Shown one piece after another: positions 36,209 to 44,924 of a DNA stretch of 64,000 bases; the first letter of the stretch is position 1; each line of letters starts with the position of its first letter. The stretch lies in assembly GCA_000023405.1 (NCBI GenBank), contig CP001643.1:496001-560000 (forward strand), in the 5' to 3' direction. The notes under the pieces were generated by a model. It was not told the DNA's origin and did not search any database. It saw only the letters and a program-made list of their open reading frames with translations. The position numbers and the translations under genes are program-made. This DNA is from Brachybacterium faecium DSM 4810 (GTDB taxonomy: Bacteria; Actinomycetota; Actinomycetes; Actinomycetales; Dermabacteraceae).

Positions 36209-37229
36209 ACGCAGCCTCGAGCTGATCGACGCCCAGTCCGGCGGGGACGTCAGCCGCGTGGTCACCGCCGGCATCGAGCCCCTGCCCGGCATCAGCGTGC
36301 TGGAGAAGGCCCGCTTCCTCGAACGGGAGGGGGACGGGCTGCGCCGCCTGCTGCTGTCCGAGCCGTACGGCGACCCGGCGATGTCGGTGGATCTGCTGGT
36401 CGAGCCCGGCCACCCCGAGGCGCAGGCCGGCTACATCATCATGGAGGCGATGGGGTACCCGCTGTACTCCGGCTCGAACACGCTGTGCGTCGCGACGGTG
36501 CTGCTCGAATCCGGGATGCTCCCGATGGCCGACGGACCCCAGCAGCTGGTGCTCGAATCCCCGGCCGGGCTGGCACGGATCACGGCGGTCACGGCCGACG
36601 GGCGGGTCGAGTCGGTCACCACCCAGGGCGAGCCCGCCTACGTCGCCGAGCGGGGGCTGAGCGTCGACGTGCCGGAGTACGGCCCGGTCGGCTTCGACCT
36701 GGTGTGGTCCGGGGCGTACTACGCGATGATCGACGCCGCCGCGCACGGCTTCGCCCTCACGGCCGACGAGCAGATCGCGCTCTCCGCCTTCGGGGACGCG
36801 TTCGTGCGCACCGCCCGGCCCGGCCTGCGCCAGGAGCATCCCTCGCTCGGGGACCTGGGACCGCTGCCGTTCGTGCACGTCATGGGCCCGGTGGAGGTCA
36901 CGGCCGACGGGCGGCGCGTCTCCCGCTCGGCCACCTACGTGCATCCGGGGGTGATCTGCCGCAGCCCCACCGGGACCGGCACCTCCGCCCGGCTCGCGCT
37001 GCTGGCCGGGCAGGGGGAGATCGGCCCCGGCGACACCCTGGAGACGGTCTCCCCGCGCGGCAACCGCTTCATCGGCACCCTGGGGGAGGTCGCGCAGGTG
37101 GGGCCGTTCCCGGCCTGGCATTCCCGGATCACCGGCTCGGCCCGGCTGATGGCCCGCTCCCGGCTCACGGTCGACCTCGACGACCCGCTCGTGGACGCCT
37201 CGGACCTCGAGGCCCTGCTGAGCGGGTGA
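36198..37229 (+). CDS. Proline-racemase-family protein with Ser/Thr in place of catalytic Cys
   Basis: A 343-residue member of the proline racemase / hydroxyproline epimerase / trans-3-hydroxyproline dehydratase family. The first catalytic motif reads LYSGSNTLCVATVLLE, with Ser where racemases have Cys (M-C-G-H). The second reads SPTGTGTSARLALL, with Thr where racemases have PCGTGTS. Loss of both cysteines argues against racemase activity; dehydratases of this family carry Thr at the second site. Its reaction is therefore uncertain. The gene overlaps the dehydrogenase gene by 11 bases in another frame; ATG 36198 was preferred to 36180 because it has AGGGGTG before it. Confidence 0.83.
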   Translation: MRRERSLELIDAQSGGDVSRVVTAGIEPLPGISVLEKARFLEREGDGLRRLLLSEPYGDPAMSVDLLVEPGHPEAQAGYIIMEAMGYPLYSGSNTLCVATVLLESGMLPMADGPQQLVLESPAGLARITAVTADGRVESVTTQGEPAYVAERGLSVDVPEYGPVGFDLVWSGAYYAMIDAAAHGFALTADEQIALSAFGDAFVRTARPGLRQEHPSLGDLGPLPFVHVMGPVEVTADGRRVSRSATYVHPGVICRSPTGTGTSARLALLAGQGEIGPGDTLETVSPRGNRFIGTLGEVAQVGPFPAWHSRITGSARLMARSRLTVDLDDPLVDASDLEALLSG

Positions 37230-37249
37230 ACCGCCGCCCGGCCCCGGGC

Positions 37250-37309
37250 GAGCCGGTCCCAGACGAGCCGGTCCCAGACGAGCCGGGCCCAGACGAGCCG
37301 GTCCCGTCG
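37250..37309. repeat. 15-bp tandem repeat, four units
   Basis: Units of GAGCCGGTCCCAGAC lie between the converging proline-racemase-like and enoyl-CoA hydratase genes. No gene is present in 37230-37348. Confidence 0.9.
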
Positions 37310-37348
37310 GCGCCTGCCCGCGGGCCGTGAGCCGTCGTGCTCGCCGGT

Positions 37349-38185
37349 TCAGCGCCCCTCGAAGTCGGGCGGGCGCTTGCCGAGGAACGCGGCGGTGCCC
37401 TCGGCCTTGTCCTGCGTCGTGTACAGCAGCGTCTGCGCCAGCTGCTCGAGCAGCAGCCCGGTGCGCTGGTCCGTGTCGCCGCCCGGGCCGATGATCATCT
37501 TCGCCAGCCGGATCGCCAGGGGGCCGCGGCGCAGCACCCCGGCCATGATCTCGTGCGCGGTGGGCAGCAGCTCCGCGGCGGGCACCACGGTGGTGACCAG
37601 CCCGTACTGCTCGGCCTGGGCGGCGGTGAGAGCCCTGCCGGTGAGGACCATCTCGAGCGCCCGGCCGGCACCGACCAGGCGGGAGAGCCGCTGGGTGCCG
37701 CCCGCGCCGGGGAGCACCCCGAGCCCGGTCTCGGGCAGCCCGAGGCTCGCGTGCTCGGCGGCGATGCGCAGATCGCAGCTCATCGCGAGCTCGAGCCCGC
37801 CGCCGAGCGCCGCCCCGTTGAGCGCCGCGAGCGTGGGCTTCGGGCAGGCCTCGAGCCGGTCGTTCAGGCGCTGCATCGTCGCGGCGAGCCCGTCGTGGAG
37901 GGTCCAGCGCGCCACCTCGGAGATGTCGGCCCCGGCGGCGAAGGCCTTGTCCCCGCTGCCGGTGAGCACGATCCCGCGCACGGCCTCCTCCGCCTCCCAG
38001 TGCTCGAGCACCTCCTCGATCTCGCGGAGCATCACGGCGGTCAGGGCGTTGCGCTGCGCGGGGCGGGACAGGGTGAGGGTGCCGATCCCGTCCTGCACCG
38101 CGACCTCGAGTGTCGCGACGTCCGGGGCTCGGCCGACGGGATGGGCTCGGCCGACGGGGCGGGAGGGGTGCTGCGGATCCGTCAT
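37349..38185 (-). CDS. Enoyl-CoA hydratase/isomerase
   Basis: A 278-residue crotonase. The oxyanion-hole motifs are AFAAGADISEVA and ALNGAALGGGLELAMSCDLR. Both catalytic glutamates of true hydratases are present (in GGGLELAMSCD and GLPETGLGVLPGAGGTQRL). The N-terminus carries a small repeat (PVGRAHPVGRAP). It is the third gene after an acyl-CoA dehydrogenase and a BadH-like dehydrogenase. The set fits hydration of a cyclic or branched enoyl-CoA, similar to BadK in alicyclic acid breakdown. Confidence 0.88.
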   Translation of the reverse strand: MTDPQHPSRPVGRAHPVGRAPDVATLEVAVQDGIGTLTLSRPAQRNALTAVMLREIEEVLEHWEAEEAVRGIVLTGSGDKAFAAGADISEVARWTLHDGLAATMQRLNDRLEACPKPTLAALNGAALGGGLELAMSCDLRIAAEHASLGLPETGLGVLPGAGGTQRLSRLVGAGRALEMVLTGRALTAAQAEQYGLVTTVVPAAELLPTAHEIMAGVLRRGPLAIRLAKMIIGPGGDTDQRTGLLLEQLAQTLLYTTQDKAEGTAAFLGKRPPDFEGR

Positions 38186-38236
38186 GATCTCCTGCTCTCT
38201 GCGCGGGGCGCGGCGGGGTGGGGACGGGCTGCCCGG

Positions 38237-39022
38237 TCAGGCCATGGTGAGCCCGCCGGAGACGGAGAGGGTCTGGCCGGTGATGTAGCGCGAGGCGGGG
38301 GAGGCGAGGAAGGCGACCGCGTGGGCGAGGTCCTCGGGCTGGGCGAGGCGGCGCAGCGGGATCGCCCGCTCCAGGGAGGCGCGCAGCTTCGGGTTCTCCT
38401 CGGAGAGGGAGGCGAACAGCGGGGTGTCGGCCGGGCCGGGGCACACGGCGTTCGCGGTGATCCCGTGGCGTGCGGTCTCCCGCGCGAGGGTTTTGGTGAA
38501 CGCGACGACCCCGCCCTTGCATGCGGAATACACCGCTTCCCCGCTCGAGCCCACGCGGGCCGCGTCCGAGGCGATGTTGACCACCGTGCCGTGGCCCTGC
38601 TGCACCATCACCCGCACCACCGACTGGCTGCAGTGCAGGGTGCCGCAGAGGTTGATCCCGATGATGCGGTCCCACACCTCGTGATCCTGCTCGAGGAACG
38701 GGCCCACGGTGTCCCAGCCGGCGTTGTTCACGAGCACGTCGATCCGCCCGAAGCGGTCCATGACCTGCGCGGTCATCGCATCGACGCGCTCGCGGTCGCT
38801 CACATCCACGCCGACGGCGAGGGCTGGGCGGCCGAGCTGCTCGGCCACGGCGCGGGCGGCCTCCTCGTCGAGGTCGGCGACCACCACCACGGCCCCCTCG
38901 GCGGCGAGGCGGGTGGCGATGCCGCGGCCGATGCCGCTCGCAGCGCCGGTGACCACGCAGATCCGCCCGGTGAGGTCGTGAGCGGTGAGCTCGGCGGGAT
39001 CGGGGGTGTGGGGGCTGTTCAT
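38237..39022 (-). CDS. SDR dehydrogenase resembling BadH (2-hydroxycyclohexanecarboxyl-CoA dehydrogenase)
   Basis: A 261-residue classical short-chain dehydrogenase. The cofactor motif is VVTGAASGIGRGIATRLA and the catalytic tetrad includes VNIASDAARVGSSGEAVYSA followed by CKGG (Tyr and Lys of YxxxK). The segments VDxVLVNNAGWDTVGPF-like, ARHGITANAVCPGPADTPL and ITGQTLSVSGGLTM resemble BadH of Rhodopseudomonas from memory. With an acyl-CoA dehydrogenase and a hydratase on either side, it likely oxidises a 2-hydroxyacyl-CoA of a cyclic acid. The start is ATG 39022. Confidence 0.85.
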   Translation of the reverse strand: MNSPHTPDPAELTAHDLTGRICVVTGAASGIGRGIATRLAAEGAVVVVADLDEEAARAVAEQLGRPALAVGVDVSDRERVDAMTAQVMDRFGRIDVLVNNAGWDTVGPFLEQDHEVWDRIIGINLCGTLHCSQSVVRVMVQQGHGTVVNIASDAARVGSSGEAVYSACKGGVVAFTKTLARETARHGITANAVCPGPADTPLFASLSEENPKLRASLERAIPLRRLAQPEDLAHAVAFLASPASRYITGQTLSVSGGLTMA

Positions 39023-39051
39023 GGCGGGGCTCCTGGGATCGGGTCGCGGGG

Positions 39052-40194
39052 TCACGGGGCGCACTCGCGGGGCACGCTGTGGCGGCTGATGACGAGCTTC
39101 ATGATCTGGGCGGTGCCGTCGCCGATCTGCAGCCCGAGCACGTCGCGCAGGCGCTGCTCGATCGGCCGGTCGGTGAGGTAGCCGGCCTGGCCATGGCTGA
39201 GCAGGCACTGGTGGATCACGTCGTACGCCGTCTTCGGCGCCCACCATTTGCACATCGCCGCCTCCTTCGTGTGCGGCAGGCCGGAGTCCTTCAGCCACAG
39301 CGTCTTCTGGCACAGCAGCCGGGCGGCGGCCAGCAGGGTCTCGGCCTCCGCGAGCGGGAAGGCGAGGCCCTGGAAGGTGCTGAGCGGGCGGTCGAAGGCG
39401 GTGCGGGTGCTGGTGTACTCCCACGTCTCCTCGAGCGTGACCTGCGCGGCGCCGAGCACCTGCAGCCCGATGAGCGCGCGCGAGAAGTCGAAGCCCTGCA
39501 TCACCTCGGTGAACCCGGCGCCGCGAGCCCCGAGGCGGTTCCGGGCCGGGATCCAGGTGCCGTGGAAGTCCACCGCCCCGCGGCCCACGGCCCGGGTGCC
39601 GAGGTCCGGGAAGGGGCGGCGCTGGATGCCGTCCCGGTCCAGCTCGACGAGGAAGGCGGTGATGCCACGGCCGCGGCCCTCCGGGGTGGTGCGCGCGAAG
39701 ACGATCGCGGCGGAGGCATGCATCGCGAAGGACATCGACTTGGTGCCCTCGAGCACCCAGCCGTCGTCGGCCTCCCGCGCCGTCATCGAGGGATTGCCGG
39801 CGTCGGAGCCGTTGCCGGGCTCGGAGAGCCCGATCGCCACCAGATCCTGCCCGCTCGTGATCCGCGGGGCCCAGCGCGCCGCCACCTCGGCGCGGGCGGT
39901 GCGGGCCAGGATCTGGCCGACGAGCGAGCCGATCACCTGCACGTACGCGACGGTCATGTCGCCGCGGGCGATCTGCTCGGTGATCATGCCGGTGGTCAGG
40001 GCGCGCTCGCCCCGCCCGCCGAGCTCGTGCGGCAGCTCCGGGGCGATGAGGCCGCGGGATCCCATGAGCTCCCGCAGCTCCGGCTCGATGCACCCGCGCT
40101 GCTCGCGCTGCGGGTAGTCGGGGGCGATCTGTGCCGCGATCTCCGCCGCCGCGTCGATGGCGCGCCGCATCTCCTCGTCGGGGGCGAAGTCCAT
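39052..40194 (-). CDS. Acyl-CoA dehydrogenase, possibly alicyclic (AliB/BadJ-like)
   Basis: A 380-residue flavin acyl-CoA dehydrogenase. Recognisable segments are VAIGLSEPGNGSDAGNPSMT near residue 118, GWVLEGTKSMSFAMHASAAI, and RTAFDRPLSTFQGLAFPLAE near residue 265. The late segment GLQIGDGTAQIMKLVISR contains the FAD-binding and C-terminal motif. It starts a three-gene set (dehydrogenase, BadH-like SDR, hydratase) behind a TetR regulator. The likely substrate is a cyclic or branched acyl-CoA such as cyclohexanecarboxyl-CoA; ring hydrolase and CoA-ligase genes are not in the window. Confidence 0.88.
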   Translation of the reverse strand: MDFAPDEEMRRAIDAAAEIAAQIAPDYPQREQRGCIEPELRELMGSRGLIAPELPHELGGRGERALTTGMITEQIARGDMTVAYVQVIGSLVGQILARTARAEVAARWAPRITSGQDLVAIGLSEPGNGSDAGNPSMTAREADDGWVLEGTKSMSFAMHASAAIVFARTTPEGRGRGITAFLVELDRDGIQRRPFPDLGTRAVGRGAVDFHGTWIPARNRLGARGAGFTEVMQGFDFSRALIGLQVLGAAQVTLEETWEYTSTRTAFDRPLSTFQGLAFPLAEAETLLAAARLLCQKTLWLKDSGLPHTKEAAMCKWWAPKTAYDVIHQCLLSHGQAGYLTDRPIEQRLRDVLGLQIGDGTAQIMKLVISRHSVPRECAP

Positions 40195-40315
40195 GGCGTC
40201 TCCTGTCGCGGGGGAGGGCGGGTCTCGGGCGGTCCGCTGCGCGGGGCGGGGCGCCGGGGATCCGGTGGTCGCTCCGCCGTCGGCCGGGCGGCGAGGTCAG
40301 CAGCGGGGAGGGAGG

Positions 40316-40993
40316 TCAGCGATCGTCGGCGAGGCCTCCCAGCAGGTCGGCGTAGCGGGCGCGGTGCGGGGGAGGGATCGCGGTGGACAGCAGCAGCGCC
40401 GTCTGGGTGCGCACGAACTCCTCGAAGCTGCGCCGGGGCGAGAAGTACCAGTGCTTGAGCGCCCAGGAGTGGGCGACGGTGAGCAGGTCGTAGCAGTAGA
40501 TCTCGGCATCCAGCGGTCGCAGCAGCCCCTGCGCGACCGCGGCGTCGACGGCGCTGCGCAGCGGCGCGACGGTGCGCACCTCGAGCTCCTTGGTGACGCG
40601 CCGGCCCTCCTCGTCCAGGAGGTTCGATTCGCGGTAGGTCAGCAGCACCGCCTGGCGGTTGTCCCGGATCACGGTGCAGTAGGCGGCGAAGGCGCCGGCG
40701 ATCTGCCGCACCGGATCCTCCTCCGGCTCGAGCGCCGCGGCGATGAGCTGCCCGATCTCCTCGAGCACCCCCTCGGTCACCGCGCGCACCAGCTCCTGCT
40801 TGCCGGCGAAGTAGCGGTAGATCAGGCCGACGGAGACCCCGGCCTCGGCCGCGATCGACTGCATGGAGACCTCGTGCGAGCCCCGCCGCTCCAGCAGCGG
40901 CACGGCGGCGTGCAGGATCTGCGCCCGGCGCGCATCGGACCGTGCGGCCCGTGCGGCGTCCTCCGGGGCGATGCCCGCAGCGGTGCGCAGCAC
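40316..40993 (-). CDS. TetR-family regulator
   Basis: A 225-residue TetR regulator. The HTH at residues 22-68 reads ARRAQILHAAVPLLERRGSH, then MQSIAAEAGVSVGLIYRYFA. The ligand domain is of the acyl-CoA-degradation type (FAAYCTVIRDNRQAVLLTYRE). It lies just upstream of, and in the same direction as, the acyl-CoA dehydrogenase operon and probably represses it and itself. A palindromic pair upstream (41024-41048) is the probable operator. Confidence 0.9.
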   Translation of the reverse strand: MLRTAAGIAPEDAARAARSDARRAQILHAAVPLLERRGSHEVSMQSIAAEAGVSVGLIYRYFAGKQELVRAVTEGVLEEIGQLIAAALEPEEDPVRQIAGAFAAYCTVIRDNRQAVLLTYRESNLLDEEGRRVTKELEVRTVAPLRSAVDAAVAQGLLRPLDAEIYCYDLLTVAHSWALKHWYFSPRRSFEEFVRTQTALLLSTAIPPPHRARYADLLGGLADDR

Positions 40994-41023
40994 ACCCGCT
41001 CCTCTCGACGATGAGAAGACCGC

Positions 41024-41048
41024 TCACCGGAAGTGAACGGTGATTCAC
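41024..41048. promoter_or_regulatory. Likely TetR operator (two overlapping palindromes)
   Basis: TCACCG-N8-CGGTGA (41024-41043) overlaps GTGAA-N6-TTCAC (41033-41048). Both are perfect and start about 30 bases upstream of the tetR start, as expected for an autoregulatory operator. Confidence 0.6.
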
Positions 41049-41097
41049 CGACGAGTGTGGCGCGGCTCACCCGGGGCGTCAAGGGGTGCGGCTCACC

Positions 41098-41151
41098 GAC
41101 GGGGCGGGGCACCGCGACGGGGCGGGGCACCGCGACGGGGCGGAGCTCCGC
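41098..41151. repeat. 18-bp tandem repeat, about three units
   Basis: Units of GACGGGGCGGGGCACCGC occur twice exactly and a third time with changes, between the tetR promoter and the end of the MFS gene. Confidence 0.85.
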
Positions 41152-41173
41152 CGCCGGGGAGCCGTGCCGGGGG

Positions 41174-42442
41174 TCAGCAGGCGGCCGGCACCTCGGCGGG
41201 GCTCTCCTGCGCTGCAGCATGGGCGGCGCGCGCCTGCTGCCGGCGGTGGATCGCGAAGGACCATCCGGCGATCCCGAGGCCGAGCACCGCGAGCACCACA
41301 CCGGTCCACGACGGGGCCGCGAGTCCCCAGCCGGCGGCGAGCACGGCCGCGCCGAGCGCCGCACCGAGGGAGTTGCCGATGTTCAGCGCCGAATGGTGCA
41401 GCGCGGCGGCGAGCGAGGGGGCGTCCGGGGAGGCGTCCAGCAGGAACAGCTGCAGCGAGGGGCCCATCAGCTGGGAGGTCACCGCGACCGCCAGCAGCAG
41501 CACCATCCCGGCGATCGCGTTCTGGGCCACCAGGGCGAAGATCGCCAGGCTCAGCGCCATGCCGGTCAGGCCCAGGAAGATCGTGCCGTAGATGCTGCGA
41601 TCCGCGAGCCGGCCGGCGAGGATGTTGCCCGCCGTCATGCCCACGCCGAACACGAACAGGGCCACCGGCACGGCGCGCTCGCCGAGGCCCATCAGCCCCG
41701 GCACGATCTCGCCGATGTAGCTGTACACGGCGAACATGCCGCCGAAGCCGATCGAGCCGATGCCGAGGGCGAACCACACCTGGGCGCGGCGCAGGGCGCG
41801 CAGCTCGCCGCGGATCGAGCCGGTGACCCCGCCGTTCTCCGGCTCGGGCACCAGGCGCCAGATCGCCAGCGTGCTCACGGCGGCCACGAGCACCACGATG
41901 ATGTACGCCGAGCGCCAGCCGACGATCTGCCCGAAGGCGGTGGAGGCGGGGACGCCGAGCATGGTCGCGATCGTGAGCCCCAGCATCACCAGGGACACCG
42001 AGCGGGCGCGCTGCCCGGGCGGGGACAGGCGCGCGGCGACCAGCGAGGCGACGCCGAAGAACGCGCCGTGCGGCAGGCCGGAGACGAAGCGGGCGGCGGC
42101 CAGGATGGTGAAGTCCGGGGCCATCGCCGAGAGCAGGTTCCCCACGCCGATCAGCGCGATGAGCAGCATCAGCAGCCGGGCCCGGGGCAGGCGCACCGCG
42201 GCGATCGTCACCAGCGGGGCGCCGATCACCACGCCGAGCGCGTAGAGGGTGATGAGCATGCCGGCCTGCGGGATCGACACCTCGAGGTCGCGGGCGATCT
42301 GGGGGAGCAGGCCCATGCTCGCGAACTCGGTGGTGCCGATCGCGAAGGCGCCCAGCGACATCGCGAGGATGACCAGCCGCAGACGGCCGGCGGGCAGCGG
42401 GGCCTGCGGCGTCGTCGGCCGGGGTGTCGAGGGGTGCGACAT
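41174..42442 (-). CDS. MFS transporter, DHA1/AraJ-type exporter
   Basis: A 422-residue 12-helix permease. The N-terminal segment AIGTTEFASMGLLPQIARDL is typical of the AraJ/NepI branch of drug:H+ antiporters, followed by the motif A region GAPLVTIAAVRLPRARLLM. The substrate cannot be told. The start is ATG 42442 behind GGAGG; the track-like longer start at 42460 lacks a ribosome site. The C-terminus is an Ala-rich tail. Confidence 0.9.
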   Translation of the reverse strand: MSHPSTPRPTTPQAPLPAGRLRLVILAMSLGAFAIGTTEFASMGLLPQIARDLEVSIPQAGMLITLYALGVVIGAPLVTIAAVRLPRARLLMLLIALIGVGNLLSAMAPDFTILAAARFVSGLPHGAFFGVASLVAARLSPPGQRARSVSLVMLGLTIATMLGVPASTAFGQIVGWRSAYIIVVLVAAVSTLAIWRLVPEPENGGVTGSIRGELRALRRAQVWFALGIGSIGFGGMFAVYSYIGEIVPGLMGLGERAVPVALFVFGVGMTAGNILAGRLADRSIYGTIFLGLTGMALSLAIFALVAQNAIAGMVLLLAVAVTSQLMGPSLQLFLLDASPDAPSLAAALHHSALNIGNSLGAALGAAVLAAGWGLAAPSWTGVVLAVLGLGIAGWSFAIHRRQQARAAHAAAQESPAEVPAAC

Positions 42443-42722
42443 GCGGTGAGCCTCCAGCACGGGTCGGGTGGGGGTGGAACGCTGCCGACGCTGGAAGCGA
42501 TGAATGCCTCTCGATCCTAAGGAGCTGCGCAGGGGCGTGCCAAGGGGCGCTACTGGCCCGTGTGGGCAACCGAACGGCGGGCCGACCGGAAGGACGGCGT
42601 ATGAACCGCCCGTGGCAGGTCACGCGGTTCCCGGTACTGTGCTGAGGAGACGGCCGCAGACGCCCGGCCGATGACAGTGCAGTCGCTCCGCGCGCCTCTT
42701 CTCGACACGTTGGGACATCCTC

Positions 42723-43034
42723 ATGGAACACATCACCGTCGCCGGCAGCCCCGATCCCGTGCCCACCTCGGCCGTGGCGGAGAAGCTCCTGCGAGACCGG
42801 CTCGACGCCACCCGCCAGAAGCGCGGTGACGAGGCGGCCGAGCGCCTCGAGACCCTCGTCGGCGAACGGATCGCCACCCTGCTCGAGGCCGGCACGCCCA
42901 GCATCGACTTCGCGACCATGCGCTCGATCGTCGACTACATCGAGCTGCCGGACGAGGACGAGAACACCACGGGCATCGGCCGCGCGCTGCAGAACGTCAA
43001 GGACAAGCTGGCGCAGCGCGGCGGACCCCGCTGA
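42723..43034 (+). CDS. Small hydrophilic protein of unknown function
   Basis: A 103-residue soluble, acidic protein, largely helical by appearance, with a helix-rich part SAVAEKLLRDRLDATRQKRG and ERLETLVGERIATLLEAG. There is no signal peptide or membrane segment. A conserved family is not recognised. Coding potential is supported by third-position GC and by clear separation from neighbours; a 280-base gap, with the divergent MFS promoter, lies upstream. Confidence 0.6.
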   Translation: MEHITVAGSPDPVPTSAVAEKLLRDRLDATRQKRGDEAAERLETLVGERIATLLEAGTPSIDFATMRSIVDYIELPDEDENTTGIGRALQNVKDKLAQRGGPR

Positions 43035-43097
43035 GCAGCCCCTCGGCGCGCGAGCTCCCGCAGCCGCAGGGGCCCCGCGCCCGGTTCGCCCGCCGGC

Positions 43098-43478
43098 TCA
43101 CCCGCCGGCAGCGGCGCGGTGCTCGCGCGCGGGGCGAGCCGGCGCCGGCAGCACGCGCCGCGGCGATGTCGCCGGCAGCACCGGGGACTCGAGCGGGCAG
43201 GCGGGCAGCTCCTCGGGGAGGTCCACGCGCAGCGCGCGGCGATGGGTCAGCGGATCCCGGGCGGCGTGCTCGTGCAGCACGTCGACGGCGCGCGGCTCGA
43301 TGTGCTGCGCGCCGGTGAGGTCCACCCGGATCGGGCTGGCGGGGTCGAGCATCCTCGCTCTGGCGATCTGCTCGAGCAGCGCCGTCACGGACTGCTCGGT
43401 GAGGCAGCCGGTGACGACCAGCTCGATCGCGTCGAGATCGATGTCGGCTCGGATCAGCAGCGAGATCTTGTGCGTCAT
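43098..43478 (-). CDS. STAS-like protein of unknown function
   Basis: A 126-residue protein. Residues 1-72 have a STAS-like alpha/beta pattern (KISLLIRADIDLDAIELVVT, VRVDLTGAQ-type strand RVDLTGAQHIEPRAVDVLHE). The rest is a Pro/Ala/Arg-rich tail of doubtful structure. The start is ATG 43478 (MTHKISLL) behind GAAGGAC; a GTG/ATG at 43496 is possible. A CIRCE-like operator lies 130 bases upstream. Confidence 0.6.
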   Translation of the reverse strand: MTHKISLLIRADIDLDAIELVVTGCLTEQSVTALLEQIARARMLDPASPIRVDLTGAQHIEPRAVDVLHEHAARDPLTHRRALRVDLPEELPACPLESPVLPATSPRRVLPAPARPAREHRAAAGG

Positions 43479-43777
43479 GACATGTCCTTCGGTCACCGCG
43501 CCGACTCGGCGCGGCAGGCGTCCCGACGGCCGGCGGGGCCGACGGGGTGGGCGCAGCGGTGCGCCCGGGTGACAGCGGGGGAGCGTGGACTCCCGTACGG
43601 AAAAAAATTAGCACTCCCGACCGGAGAGTGCCAGATCCTGTTCGCTGAGAGCGAGAGAGCGGTTCGCGGGGGCGGGCGAGGTGGGCGGCGCCTCGCGTTC
43701 CGTGGTGGCGGTGCGCGTGTGACGCGCTCGTTCATGAACTGTTCCTCTTATGACGCTCATTAGTTAGCGTGGCCCGC
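43479..43777. other. Divergent intergenic region of the STAS-like gene and tsuA
   Basis: A 299-base gap without a gene. It contains the CIRCE-like site (43608-43634), an AAAAAAA run at 43601-43607 and the perfect palindrome GTTCATGAAC at 43730-43739, 39 bases before the tsuA start. The last may be an operator for the sulfur-uptake genes. Confidence 0.6.
43608..43634. promoter_or_regulatory. CIRCE-like element (HrcA operator candidate)
   Basis: TTAGCACTC-N9-GAGTGCCAG matches 16 of 18 positions of TTAGCACTC-N9-GAGTGCTAA. CIRCE normally precedes groES/groEL or dnaK, but no chaperone gene is nearby. Read on the minus strand it is also a short hairpin followed by seven T bases, so a terminator or attenuator is an alternative. 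Confidence 0.7.
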
Positions 43778-44857
43778 ATGATTCTCACCGGCCTCCTCCT
43801 CGGCGCCGCGCTCGGCTACGTCCTGCAGCGCTCCCGGTTCTGCGTCACCGGCGCGTTCCGCGACCTGTACCTGGCCCGCTCCACGCGCTACTTCACCCCG
43901 TTCCTGCTCGCCATCGCGATCCAGGCGGTCGGCGTCGCCGCGCTCACCGGCGTCGGCGTCATCGCCCCCGAACCCGCCTCCTTCGCCCCGCTGGCCGTGA
44001 TCGGCGGCGGCCTCCTCTTCGGTGTCGGCATCATCATGGCCGGCGGCTGCGCCACCGGCACCTACTACCGCGCCGGCGAGGGCCTCATCGGCTCCTGGGT
44101 CGCGCTGATCTTCTACGCCCTGTTCGCCGCGGTCATGAAGTACGGCCCGCTGGGCTCGTTCACCGAGGCCGCCCGCGCCCGCACCGTCGCCGACGCCACC
44201 CTCCAGGAGACCCTCGGCGTGAGCGTGTGGGTTCCCGTGATCGCCTTCAGCGCCCTGGTGGGCGTGCTCGTGGTGCGCCAGGTGCGCGCCAGCGCCGCCC
44301 GCAGCACCGGCCGCACCGCCGTGCGGCTGCCCGCCCGCCGCACCGGGCTCGGCCACTACCTCGCCGACATCCCCTGGAACCCCTGGGTGGGCGGCGTGCT
44401 GCTGGGGATCATCGCGATCGCCGCCTGGGTGCTGTCCACCGCGGCCGGCCGCAACGGCGGGCTCGGGATCACCACCCCGTCGGCCAAGATCGCCACCTTC
44501 CTCACCACCGGGGACGTCACCCTCGTGGACTGGTCGGTGATGCTCGTGCTCGGGATCCTGCTCGGCTCGTTCATCGCCGCGAAGCTCGCCGGCGAGTTCC
44601 GCTGGCGGGTGCCGGATTCCGGCACCATCCTCCGCAGCGCCGGCGGCGGCATCACGATGGGGGTGGGGGCCGCGCTCGCCGGCGGCTGCACCATCGGCAA
44701 CTCGCTCGTGGAGACCAGCCTGTTCAGCTATCAGGGCTGGGTCTCGCTGATCGCGATCATGCTCGGCACCTGGGGCGCCGCCTGGTTCTTCCTGGTGCGG
44801 CCGCAGAAGGCCGCCGCCGCGAGCCGACCCGCCCCGGTGCTCACCCCCGCCGCCTGA
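43778..44857 (+). CDS. tsuA: YeeE/YedE-family thiosulfate importer
   Basis: A 359-residue membrane protein with about nine membrane helices. The conserved cysteines of TsuA occur in LQRSRFCVTGAFRD, GGCATGTYYRAGEG and GGCTIGNSLVE, and these line the thiosulfate path in known structures. The start was set at ATG 43778; a GTG at 43769 lacks a ribosome site. The next gene encodes a TusA-like partner, as in the tsuA-tsuB (yeeE-yeeD) pair, so it likely feeds thiosulfate into cysteine synthesis. Confidence 0.9.
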   Translation: MILTGLLLGAALGYVLQRSRFCVTGAFRDLYLARSTRYFTPFLLAIAIQAVGVAALTGVGVIAPEPASFAPLAVIGGGLLFGVGIIMAGGCATGTYYRAGEGLIGSWVALIFYALFAAVMKYGPLGSFTEAARARTVADATLQETLGVSVWVPVIAFSALVGVLVVRQVRASAARSTGRTAVRLPARRTGLGHYLADIPWNPWVGGVLLGIIAIAAWVLSTAAGRNGGLGITTPSAKIATFLTTGDVTLVDWSVMLVLGILLGSFIAAKLAGEFRWRVPDSGTILRSAGGGITMGVGAALAGGCTIGNSLVETSLFSYQGWVSLIAIMLGTWGAAWFFLVRPQKAAAASRPAPVLTPAA

Positions 44858-44924
44858 GCCGGCTCCCGAGACCAGATCCCCGCTCCCACGATCGACCCTG
44901 TTCCCACGACCGGAAGGACCAGCC

